Shown: positions 49,248-60,092 of the stretch, piece after piece
Position numbering within the stretch: position 1 is the first letter of the stretch
How the letters are laid out: every line of letters begins with the position of its first letter
Assembly (NCBI RefSeq): GCF_009017415.1
Contig: NC_092408.1
Coordinates: 682,001 to 746,000 of the forward strand
Direction: 5' to 3'
DNA: 64,000 bases
Source: Aspergillus flavus
Taxonomy: Eukaryota; Ascomycota; Eurotiomycetes; Eurotiales; Aspergillaceae
The notes under the pieces: model-generated
What the model was told of the DNA's origin: nothing
What the model saw: the letters and a program-made list of their open reading frames with translations, nothing else
The model's database searches: none
Made by a program: the position numbers and the translations under genes

Positions 49248-51934
49248 GACCGCACACCGCAATCAACGGTGCGATGAAGACAGTACAAAACACGGATTGA
49301 AGTGAGTTGAAACATAGAGAAATTTGGGCCACGGCCAGAACGGTGGAACTCACACATGCTTGGGTTATGTATTAGGAAGCAACTCCGGGCGCATGGTGGG
49401 TAAAGGCGCTGAATACGAGACAGGGCCGACATCGTTAGATGCCGATTCCCCACCGAAACCATATAGTTGATAGGGACTATAATGTGCAAACTGGAAAGCA
49501 TAAGCAATGGCACAAGACTGCTGCCCGCCCTGCCGAGGAACAGAGCACGATGTGACCTCGGGCACGGATCCCGCATTAGGGTATGGGTTAGCACATCCGC
49601 TAAATCTCGGGCGTGCCCCTAGCGGGTCCATTGCCCCCATTCAAGACATCCATTGCAGAAGCGGTTCACTTTTAGTTTATTGATTAGTCTGCTTAATCCC
49701 TACTTGCCATGCAAGAAACACGCTGATAAGCGGAGTCCGAGCCGGAGATCTGCAAGTAACAAGCAAACGGTAGGCGAGGCTAGAGGCCGGTACCCCGCGC
49801 GATTCCTGCGCTTGGATTTTTTAAGCAAGTCGGTTTCATGTATAGATAACCCAGTGCCCCAAGCCAATGATTCGAACGACCGGGGTGTAGAGAACTCCAT
49901 TTAGGCGAGAGCCGTGATAGTATCACTAAACGGGTAAAGTTTTCATTTGTTTCAAGACTTGAACTCAATCGACCATAACCTTAGAAGTCGGGCATGAGAG
50001 CCAGTAAACAGGCGTGAAATGGATGGCTTTCGTATCTGGCCCCTGTCGCACATGTAGGGCTTTGTTAGTGGGAGTCCGTCCCTTCGTCCTGAGACACCAG
50101 TATATAGTCCGCTGCACCGCAAGAAAAAGGCCCACTTCCAGAATCTTTTCGAATTTTTAGTGGGATAAGTGGTGGCCAACGGCCCCTAACACGACGAGAC
50201 TAACGATTTCTCTCAGCTCATGTGCATCCAATTATCGTGCACCCCCTCCTATCTTAGTATCTGAGCCCTAACGGACAATTCCTCTTTTCCACGATCGACA
50301 CCACATGGAATTCAAGTCATGGTAGTGGTTGAGCTAATCTAGGACGTTGATCGCGACCGTGCGCAAGTACCGTGACCCAATGGCGCTGATCATTTCGCCA
50401 TGTAATAGAAAACTTCGTTCCTGGTATGAAGCACAACAGAAATGTCCGATGCCTGAGCGTGTAGCGACCCTAGGACATCTAGGCCGCGCCATCGCGTATA
50501 TCGCGCACACTGGCGCTGCACGTACTGATTTCGCCCTATTGAATCTAGCAAGCCAATGTGAACTCGCCATACTGTCGCTATGGGAGGGAATACTGTATTC
50601 TATCAGACACTCATGATGATTGACTTCAGATCTATGACAGTAGGTGTTCATAAGGTTCACTATTGCAGTGTCGTATACGCGATTGGCGAGCATGGTTCGC
50701 GGAATAACCGACCATTCGGTGTTGTGGTTGCATGTCGCGGTGAAGTATGACCTGCAGACTTCAGGAATGGAAAAAGCGAGTTCATCGGAGATGTAAAAGT
50801 ACCTCCGATGGAAGGCAATAATTGCATAGCGTGTTTGATGTTGAAGCTTCAATTGGGTGGACGAAAACGGAAAGCCGAACACATGTGACCGCACCAGATC
50901 TGGAGTAACGTGACCTGCCAGCCACGTGCGGCTAAGAGAGGGACATTCAAACTGTTTCTTAGGCGAGGGAACGCTCTTTGTCAGAAAAAAGCCGTACAAG
51001 GACGACTGTTTCAAAGCCAAAGAAAACTTTGATGGATCGGGTTGGGTTCGACTTATCCTAAAGATCTACACGTCTGCCGGACCATGAAACAAAGACACGG
51101 AAATTGAGCGTTGCTCAGACCTTCACATTCTAGCACGCGCACTCGGACTGGCGTCATTCCATTCAGCCGAAAAGCAAAGGACGTTCTCGAAAGGGGGAAG
51201 AGGGAACAAAACAGAATTGAATGCGAAGAGATGATGGGCCCCCGGTTCGGTGCTATGTGGAAGATTGCTTCGGGGAATAATACTCTCCCCTGGGTGTTTG
51301 AGTTGTGACTTGCTTATTGTTCTCGTGCAACAATACTACCATTCCGAGCCTCACCAAGGTTTCATGCAGCTTACTCTTTGGGACTTCCAAGCCATGTGGA
51401 AATTAATGGTCGATCGTACACTTTCTTCTCCACCAATAGGACCCCAGAAAAGAAATGCCATTATGTTACGTCCAGTGGAATGAGTTCATTTATGTCCTTG
51501 TTCGTGTCACCATTCATTAGATTAGGGTCTAGGGAGAGACTTGGACACACCTCCCAGTCGTGCGACATCTGGGCCAGATTCAACCCAATATTTGTGCTAC
51601 ATGAAGCAGTTCAGCCTCTAATGAGCGAGTGTAGTAGCACCAACAGCCATCCTATCTTTCATTACCTTTAATGGTTGCTTTCACATTATCCTGACTCAGT
51701 GGACCAACAGTGAAAAAGGTAAGTCACCTAAGAATAGTCCCAATAGCCAGTAGTTTCACGGTACGAACCCCGATTACTGCAATCAGAAGTCGCAGTTTAA
51801 GACATCCACGGAAACGTGCATGTCGTGGCTGATGGCCCTTGCTTCGACTGGGCCACCACACTTCACCCACGCTATAATATGGCCACCTTATAATAATCAG
51901 AGATGGCAACATTGCACTCAGTGCACAAGAAGTC
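49248..51934. other. Intergenic with an unassigned 228-codon open frame
   Basis: There are 2.7 kb without a recognised gene. The minus-strand frame at 50334-51020 (228 codons) is unusually long for chance, and a plus-strand frame (50347-50616) overlaps it. Neither has a recognisable domain. Another minus-strand frame (49365-49640) lies just upstream of the receptor gene without a clear join. TATA-like sequences near 51870-51895 precede the amidase. Confidence 0.4.
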
Positions 51935-54065
51935 ATGACCAACATGGTTTCGTGGAAGCAAACCTTCATTAAAGTCCTTGTCTTGGGCTCGGCCTTCAAA
52001 GGTGGCAGCGCAAGCCCTCTTTCTTTGTCGAATATACTACAAACATCTGAAGCTGTCTCCTATCAACTAGGTGACACTACCTATCTTGCCAATGCAAAAG
52101 AACCCCGGGATGCATTGACCATCATCAACCCCAAGGTTGACAATCACTACGCTACTGGCACAATCATAACCTTGACAGTCATCCCCGCCAACGAGACCAT
52201 CGTGACTGCTCACCACCTCAATGCCACAATCTCGAGCTATTTGGCAAATGACGATGTTTTCTCAACAGAGTTTCTCGGTGCCGTCTATCTCACCTCATCT
52301 GCCGGCAATACCAGTGTAACTGCCGATGCTTTGGAGTATCTTTCGAGCGCCGGTGCAGAGACCATCTATCTTGACTCCATTGTCTTCAAGAGCCAGGGCA
52401 GACGAGCAATATCGATCCACCACAAGTCCGCTAAGACTCTGGCGCCTGGTCCATATACTGCCGTGATGTCGAAAGACAAGGTTAGTCTTCTAGACACGTA
52501 CCGCCTATACCCAGACATGTATCGTGATTTCGTCACCGGTATGTATCCGTCCAACGATGGCAGCGGCTCTTTTGTACCACTTCAATCTATGTCTTCAAGG
52601 CTCTGGGCACCGTTGGTCCCCGTGCCGAGCCGCATCCATTCATGGGGAGACCCACGGCCGTTAGCTGGCAAACGAGTGGCAGTCAAGGATATATTCGACA
52701 TCAAAGGGGTGCAGACGTCAGCGGGAAGCCAAGCGTGGGTTCAGATCACGCCTGTTGCCAACAGAACCGCACCCGCGATTCAGCGACTGGTTGATCTGGG
52801 CGCAATTCTAGTGGGGAAGCAAAAGTTGGCACAGTTTGCTTCCGGCGCGAATGCCTGGGATTGGACAGATGGGCAAGCTCCTTTTAACCCACGGGGTGAT
52901 GGATACTTGACTTGCGCAGCATCAAGCTCCGGCGGAGCCTGCTCCATTGCGGCGTACGACTGGCTGGATGCCGCGATTGGCAGTGACACTGGCGTTTCCA
53001 TCCGTCGCCCAGCGGCTGTTACAGGAACCTTTGGAAACAGACCCAGTCAGGGAATGATCACGCTGCAGGGTATGCTTGCCCAGAATTGGGCTGAGGACAC
53101 AGCTGGTGTTCTGTGTCGGAATCCGGCCGAATGGGCCAGGTTTGCCAAGGCTTGGTATACTCCAGAACTTCACCAGCCAGCGTCGATTACAGGGTTATCT
53201 CCCCTGTCGGTTCCGGACACAATGGCCTTCCCGACCCAGATACTGTATCCAGAAGAGCAATTTCCCCTCGTGAATCCTGCCGCTCAGAAGATCCTTGAGC
53301 CTTTCCTCTCCACCATAGCAAAGGAACTCAACATGAGTATCAAATACACAAACCTTAGCGCTACGCTCATTGAGGCGCCTATCTTCTCGGACAATAATGA
53401 CACCATGGACCGTCTCCTGACGGCAACGGCTGCCCTAACATATTGGTCATCGCATGTAGCTGTTGCTGACCCTCTGATGACCGAATGGGCACGCCGTTAC
53501 GAAGGACGCTTTCCCCCAGTAGATCCGCTGTGGCGCAAAGAGTGGTCGCAATTCAACGCCAGCGTCATCAATCAAGCAGCATACGACCAGGCCTTACAGG
53601 ATAAAAGGAAGGGTGTCGACTGGTTCGAAAGGAATGTGTTACCAGAGACGCCCCAATCCTGCTCGGAGTCATTATTGATTTGTGACATTGGCACTGGTGG
53701 ACTGCCCAGTTTTCGCGAGAAAGCTCTTAACGAGGGTCCCAATGCTACGTTTCTGGGAAGGATGCCAGATTGGGCCGCGATACCTTGTTCCATGATCTGT
53801 CCTATTTTTGGGTGAGTTCAGTTAGCACCTTGATATTGTGAAAATGAGATATGAGCTAATATTTTGCTGCAGCTGCGCCGACTTCACCATTCCCTTAGGC
53901 CAAGTGCCGTATCACTCGCCGGTAACGAATGTGACGGAACAGTTTCCCGTGAGCATCAATATGATCGTGCGTCGGGGATGCGACTTTGTATTGTTCAATA
54001 TGGTCGAGAAGCTGGCGCGGGCGGGTATCATTCAGGCCGTTAAGACTGGCAAGCAGGCATTTTAG
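51935..54065 (+). CDS. Secreted amidase-signature family hydrolase
   Basis: Exons 51935-53811 and 53873-54065 give 689 residues. An N-terminal hydrophobic segment ([16 protein letters not shown]) looks like a signal peptide, and sequons are frequent, so the protein is probably extracellular or vacuolar. About 220 residues of unassigned extension precede the amidase core. The Ser-Ser-Lys triad is visible: Lys251 in VAVKDIFD, the cis-Ser in SSSGG (330-334) and the nucleophile Ser355 in [12 protein letters not shown]. The usual Gly before the nucleophile is Val here. These enzymes hydrolyse C-N bonds of amides; the substrate is unknown. The last exon (about 64 residues) is well conserved in style ([16 protein letters not shown]). 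It is convergent with the AtuA/CoA-transferase fusion gene and may be the first, extracellular step of the neighbouring cluster. Confidence 0.88.
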
Positions 54066-54397
54066 TGGAGGAGCCCTTGGTTAATTTCCTGTCTGTTGGC
54101 GGTTTGATATTTCTTTCTGGTTTACATTAGAATAGATACAATGAACTTTGAAATTCTCGTCAAATAATTATAAATCCTACGGGGTAAAATTGTGGGAACA
54201 CTTTTGGGTTGACCAAAGAACCCAGGATATATATAGCAGCTCCCACAACGACAACGAATGGGGCAGACTGGCATCTTCGAGTTCTCGAGTCTGAATCAAC
54301 AGCATTATTAATAAAACACCACCAAAGACACTATGACTCCCTCTTCCAGCCACCACCGGAGTTTTCTTTCTTTCTTTTCTTTCCTTTTTTCTTTTTT
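54066..54397. other. Convergent intergenic region with a T-rich tract
   Basis: This short gap separates the amidase stop from the fusion-gene stop. A pyrimidine (CT/TTTC) tract starts near 54358 and runs into the 3' end of the fusion-gene reading frame. No gene is seen. Confidence 0.5.
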
Positions 54398-57300
54398 CTA
54401 CAACCATTTCTTCTCGTCTGAGCCCAGAGGGTTGGGCATTATATCCCAGCCAACGTCAACCCCCTCGATTGAAGCAGAGTGCCGAATGGCAGTCATAACC
54501 CCAAAGCCTGTGTCTCGCGTTTCTAAGTATTGTTCCGGGACATCCTTGGTGCATGTGAAGTCCTGTGTCTCGAAGCCTGATTTTCCATCGTATTGACCAA
54601 GAGATCGCAGATACTTCATGACCCCGGCTAGGGACACATCAACCTGCCAGGAGCCACCTTCTGTCGCTTGTTTGTAAAGCGCTGCTGTTATCCCAGCAGC
54701 GAGGAAGTAGCCTCCGGCGTGATCCAGCGCTTGACAAGGAGTGGGACGGGCGGCTTCCCCAGCACCAAAGTGCTCAGCCTCTGAGACGTTCATGCCAGCG
54801 CACGTCTGGATTAGAGAGTCAAATCCGCGCTTATCCGACCAAGGGCCATCGGGACCATACGCAGACATGTTGGCACAGATGATGTTCCGGTGTTGGAACC
54901 GCTTTGAAAGAGCACTGGGGGAGTAACCGCGATGGGAGAGACTTCCCGGGCGGAAACCCTGGACAAACACATGGGCCCCCTCGAGTAACTGTGAGAATGT
55001 GTTCTGGTCCGTCGGAGTGTCCAGATCTAATTGAATTGTACGTTTACCTCGCCCGAAGTCTCGGTCCATTGTTGGGAGATCGGGAAGGTTAGGGCTTGTC
55101 ACCCAGAGAACATCAGCTCCATGAGCAGATAGAGTTCTGCCAGAGAGAGGCGCGGCAATTACCCGGGAGACCTCAAGAACACGTAGACCGCGAAGGGCCT
55201 TATCAGGTGGCGATTGCATAGTGGACGGGAGACCAACAGGCCCATCACAGAGTTTGCGTAGCGTGATCGGGAAATCAGTAATCATTCGGGCTTGGGGAAG
55301 TACATCCCACTGGGAATACGACCGGAGAGCAGAAATCACAAGGTTACTGTCGAAAGCAGCGGCCTCGAGGTCGACGGAACGCCATTTCTCAATCTTGGAC
55401 CCTAGCTCTGCCCGGGTAGCGTTCGGTTCACAGCCGACTAAAGCCAGAGCACCATTACGATGGTTGGGAAAGGAGTCGTGCACGCGCACATAGCCGTCGG
55501 AAGTTTTGTGTAAGCCACCGATAGGACCCCACGGCGAGGGAGCAGGTTTGCCTGCCAGTGTGTATAGCCTCTCAGATTTAAACTCTATCGCTGCATGTTG
55601 CAAGGGAACGGTCACCGTAGGCAGAGCCGAGTTGGTACGGTAAGCATAGACTTGCGCGGCCAACAAGGCAGAAAGGCCGATAGAAGCCTGCGCAATGTGG
55701 GCAATCTTGAAGGAGGAAGGTAGCCCAAGGCCTTGCCCAGGAAGCTGAAGTTTTTCCAGAGATGTGGCAGGGAGTCCGAGCTTTGTCCAAAGATAGTCCA
55801 CGCTGTCCTTAGCCGAGAAATGGGAGCGTTCCGGAGGGGTATAAGAAACGTGTGGTTTACCTATTGCATTGGTCACGACAGCGCTGCTGGGGGCAGCAGG
55901 GATGGCAATGGTCAAAAGAGGTCCATGTTGCTGAGTACCTAATGTATCGCGCTCCCCCACAGTTCCCTGCTCCCAGGGTCGGCGAATCGTGCACTTCCAT
56001 GCCAATGCAGGCTCAAAGAACATATTCACAAGAATATCTGAGGGTTGTAGGTGATAGAGGGATACTATACGCTCATTTGTGAGAACATTCGAATTCTTGA
56101 CCCTCTCGTAAGCTTCCACAGTGTCGAACATGATATCAAATGTCATCTCAAAGGGACCCGAATTCTTGGACCTGATGACTTTGGCGATGTCCATCATTCG
56201 ACACTCACCTCGAGGAATCGGCTTGAGGGATAGAGGCTCGAGGGTTTCAGAGCGTAGCCTTTGTCTCTCAGAGTCAGAAAGTCCCACAGGCGCGCCATCA
56301 TCAGAGGAAGGAGGGTTATTGGCAATCGTCTTTGTAGTAATAGGAAAGAGCTTGATCTCTTCTCCGGCTTCAAGATCGACGAGATGGTAGATATTGAAGC
56401 GGAAGACAGGACCTGCAGCAGTCTCATGAGGTGATAGGGGAGACGCGAAATTACCGGTTGTTGCGACCTGGCCCTTGTAGGGCATATGCAAAATTGACGC
56501 GCGGGCATTGTTGGCAATTGTATAAGACAGTTCCTGGGATGGTGCAACAACTTCTCCTAGAATACCGAGGTCGTGTCCAGCGACTGGCGTAGGCTCGATT
56601 GGACCCATCGTTCCATTGCGGCCGTAAAAGTGGAACAGAAGCTGACACTCGGGCGATTTGTCCAGCTCAGGGAACAGGCCTTGGGTATAAGCGCGCACAT
56701 CGGCGAGAAAAGTGTCAATCTGGCCGATGAGGATAGGGTCGCGGATACCACCAATAAAGATAGTGCGATATCCTAGCTTTTCAACTCCTTCCAACTTAAC
56801 TTGGTAAATAGGCGTCGGTTCGAATACAGCGCCACTAACACGGACAGTTCTTTCTGTCAGCTGCTCATATGAAGCGTTATCGAGAATAAGGACTCCACCA
56901 GGTCCAGGCAGGCGATCAGGCCTGGTCTTCTCATACAAGGTATGGGCAGCAACGGAGAGCGGAGTGCAACGTTCCCTGGGAGATAAGGGGGTCAGGTCAA
57001 AAGAGTCTTCTCGCATAGTAGCGATCATTGATCGGCCTTTCGGGAGTGCACAGATGCCGCCACACTCCATGATCTTGCCCATATGCCAGGCCACACCAGG
57101 GCGCACGCCATTGTACATGGAGAATGCAGCAAAAGGAGCGGGATCATAACAACGACCACCGAGGATGATATCAGGACACGTTTGCAGAGCCTTCAGGAAC
57201 CTTAATACTGGGGGTTAGCTTAAGTCACGGCTCGGAGGCGATCCATATCAACGTACGGCTCAGCACCAATCTGCGCGACGACATCGATGGCACGGTCGGC

Positions 57301-57741
57301 GCTTTCCACTGTCAATTCTTCCACAGGACCGCACGGGCCAACCTTCTTGCTAACTATGCGCTGCCTCAGAAGGTCCCTATGAAAGCCTGCGGAGATCGTG
57401 GCGACATTAAAAGAGAAGCCTTGCTTTGCGGAGATTTCTTGAACGATTTCAAACATCTCCTGCACATGCTTATCGCTGCCATCACCACCGACAGATCCGA
57501 TCAGAACTTGAATCTTCTTATGGAAACAGGCCTGTAGGATTGGAGTCAGATCGCGTATATAAGAATCACGACCGCAGGTCATCTTGTTCAAGCCAAGCTT
57601 ATACGGTCCGCCATCAGTGGACCCGCTGTCGACAATAATCGCCTTGGGGGTGAACTTCTCAATCCCGTACCAGAAGTGCTCAGCACGATAGCCATACCCA
57701 AGCATGGCGTTGGGGGTGAGGATATTGAATTCAGACGACAT
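54398..57741 (-). CDS. Trifunctional fusion: AtuA-like (DUF1446) + DUF4387 + class III CoA-transferase
   Basis: Exons 57741-57257 and 57200-54398 join to 1095 residues. The 56 bp intron starts with the strong donor gtacgt and ends in aag, giving the expected GAEP-FLKALQ junction. Residues 1-455 match the AtuA/DUF1446 family (LTPNAMLGYGYR, GGDGSDKHV, GGRCYDPAPFAAF), known from bacterial acyclic terpene utilisation loci. Residues about 495-590 match DUF4387 (MDIAKVIRSKNSGPFEMTFD), which in bacteria is usually a separate protein beside AtuA. From about 635 a CaiB/BaiF-type CoA-transferase follows, with RVLEVSRVIAAPLSGR and QALDHAGG, where Asp988 is the likely catalytic aspartate. The whole should activate a carboxylate as a CoA thioester and process it further; the exact reaction is unknown. 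No targeting sequence is evident if translation starts at 57741. An in-frame upstream ATG (57786) would add 15 residues. Confidence 0.85.
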
Positions 57742-58029
57742 GACGGGAGAGGTGAGGCCCAATTGCAGTGAAGTGAAGAATTTCATGTCTGCCCGTGCGT
57801 TTATGATGTGGTCTAATAGTCCTCGGCGCTCGGTATGAAGCCGAGAAGGTGAGTTCAAAAGCCGACAAGATTCAACGGCAACATACCGATTAGACCCACG
57901 TCCCACGTACATGAAATGGCACGGTCACTCGCTATGAGGTCACCGAAGGGAGCATTCGATTAAATATTTCTTTTTGTCCGTCGGTCCTAGTCACGAAAGT
58001 CTTCCCACAGGCTGTTTGCCATCTCAAAG
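57742..58029. promoter_or_regulatory. Short bidirectional promoter (fusion gene / cyclase gene)
   Basis: Only 288 bases separate the divergent starts, so the two genes probably share control elements. An inverted CGG repeat with a 7-base spacer (CGG 57831-57833, CCG 57841-57843) fits the general form of a Zn2Cys6 regulator site. A TTAAAT-rich patch near 57960 precedes the cyclase ATG. Confidence 0.5.
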
Positions 58030-59322
58030 ATGAGTTTCACCAAACTACTACTGTCCACCAGGTGGTTCTCCAAGAAGTTAAGCCCCGTCGAGCCCCTACA
58101 AACCTCAGCGGGTAGCGACATAGTTTCCGCCTCAGTTATCTCTAGGCCACGGTTTGACGAACTTCCATTGAAACAGGGCCACCCGAAGGGCTCCGCCTGG
58201 GGGCTCTGGGGGGACCACGATGAGCGGGGAACGTTGAATTTGATCACCGAGGATATTGTGCGCGCTGCTTCGGCGGAGCTTATACAAGGAAGAGTTGTAA
58301 ACTTGAAGTAATCTTGCTTCCGATCTTTCAGTTTCTCCGCTGTGCTAATATGGATTTCCAAGCCTTCCTCTGGATGTTCCACTTAAGCCGATGAATCCCC
58401 GCAGAAAGCCCTGCGCGCACAATTTGATTGCCAAAGGACATGCCAACGATGATGAGGTCAGTCTTTCAGTTGCTTTCAGAATGACCACAAGAGACTAAAC
58501 TAGATGGCTCATGTCCACCAGCTCGATTTCAACACGCAAAGTTCGAGTCACTGGGATGGGCTACGGCATTTCCCGTACTCCGAATCCAAACAATTCTACA
58601 ATGGAGTTGTCCAGGACGAGATCTCGTCTAGTCATAAGATCGGTATCCAAAGTAAGGTTTCGTGAAATGATATCATGTTATACCTATTAACGTTCGTGAT
58701 TCTATAAGACATCGCGGAAAAGCCAATTGTGACCCGCGGGGTGCTTCTTGATTGGTATGCATATGCTCAGCGAAAGGGCCTTCCACATCGACCGTTCACA
58801 AACCAGGCCATTCCTCTTGAGGAGTTGCTCGAGGTTGCCCGGGAGCAGCAAGTCACCTTTCGCCGAGGAGACATTCTTGTTATCCGTACAGGCTGGACGG
58901 CGGCATATTCGCGGCTAAGTGATGGCGAGAAGAAGCGCCTGGGAGGGCGCGATGATCGTGCATCCTGTGGGGTTGAAGCTACGGAGGCAGCGATCCGATG
59001 GCACTGGGAGCAAGAGTTTTCTGCTGTCGCCAGTGACACCGTGGCGTATGAAGCATGGCCATCACCGAAACCATGGGGCGTTTGTATGCACGAGGTAGGC
59101 GACAAAAACAAATTTTCAACCCTTTGTGAGCAATGAGGGGCTCATTGAGATATACAGGTTTTCCTGAGCGGATGGGGAATGCCCATAGGCGAGTGTTGGG
59201 ATTTGGAAGGGCTAAGTGAAACTTGTAGAGAGCTCGGCCGTTGGACGTTCATGCTCACGAGCCAACCTCTCAACCTCCCTGGAGGTGTTGCCAGTCCGCC
59301 TAATGCCACTGCAATCTTTTAA
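58030..59322 (+). CDS. Cyclase-family metal-dependent hydrolase (kynurenine formamidase/isatin hydrolase-like)
   Basis: Five exons (58030-58307, 58363-58456, 58504-58651, 58709-59094, 59158-59322) give 356 residues in consistent phase. The first intron ends in ccaag; that acceptor restores the family segment VNLNLPLD. The cyclase-superfamily metal motif appears as SSSHWDGLRHF (residues 137-147), the fungal version of HxGTHxDxxxHF with H140, D142 and H146. Later landmarks are RGVLLDW, FRRGDILVIRTGW and the C-terminal FLSGWGMPIGECWDLEGL. These Mn or Zn enzymes open rings or cleave formamides and amides in catabolic routes. The divergent promoter shared with the CoA-transferase fusion suggests sequential steps. 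No signal peptide or membrane segment is visible, so it is probably cytosolic. Confidence 0.88.
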
Positions 59323-60092
59323 CCTATCGGCAAGCGCTGTATACAGAGCATCATGGATAAGCCGTAGACTATACACGGCGTATCAGAATATCATTTTCCT
59401 CCGGGTGACGTTTTAGTGACCCTAATGAAGCTAAGCCACGTGGATACTGTAATGCAGACAAGTAAAACATAAAACTTCTGCGTAGAGCTGTCTATTCCTC
59501 GTTAACACTGTAGATGTCTACGAGCAGCAGTCAATTGCCTTTGTTCGGCTGAATCCGATACTCGTAGTAGATACCAGTAGTCACCCGGAGGCAAGTGATG
59601 CCGCCAGCTCGCATTAATCCATTTTTCTATATTGCTTTAATCGGCTAGCCTGACTACCTTGAAACCAGCTTTGCTTACCACCTTCCTTACAACAGGAGTA
59701 GAGAGCTTGAGATTGCAAAACATACGAAATTGAATTATTGGGTTGCCGTACTGAGTCGGCATTCGGCATCTGACCGACATAAACCGATGGTCACGGCTCT
59801 TAGCACTATCTTGGCACTGCATTGGTGTTAGTTTAAAGTTCGTACCCCAGATTATCAGAACACTTAACGTCCCCGGACTGATAGCGAGGTGCGGAGATCA
59901 CAGTTTGAAGTTTCTCTCAGTGCTCGCTCGCCAACTATATAAAATGTCTCACTTGTCAACAAGTTCCCATGAACCCTAGTTGTTACTAGCTGATCCGTCC
60001 TTTCACCAATTTACTAACGTTTGCCCGTCATCCGCGTGCATTCTGACCTGGAAGTCATAACGGGGTAAAACAGAAAAACGAAACCATTGAAA
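59323..60092. promoter_or_regulatory. Promoter region of the ACS transporter gene
   Basis: No gene is seen. It includes an inverted CGG-N6-CCG (CGG 59546-59548, CCG 59555-59557), of the type bound by Zn2Cys6 regulators although the spacing differs from that at 57831. A TATATAAA-like sequence near 59936-59942 lies about 150 bases before the ATG. Confidence 0.45.

Noticed and set aside
49365..49640. Upstream exon (possible CFEM domain) of the rhodopsin-like gene
   Set aside because: Cysteine spacing does not match CFEM and no splice pair joins it in frame to the exon at 49247.
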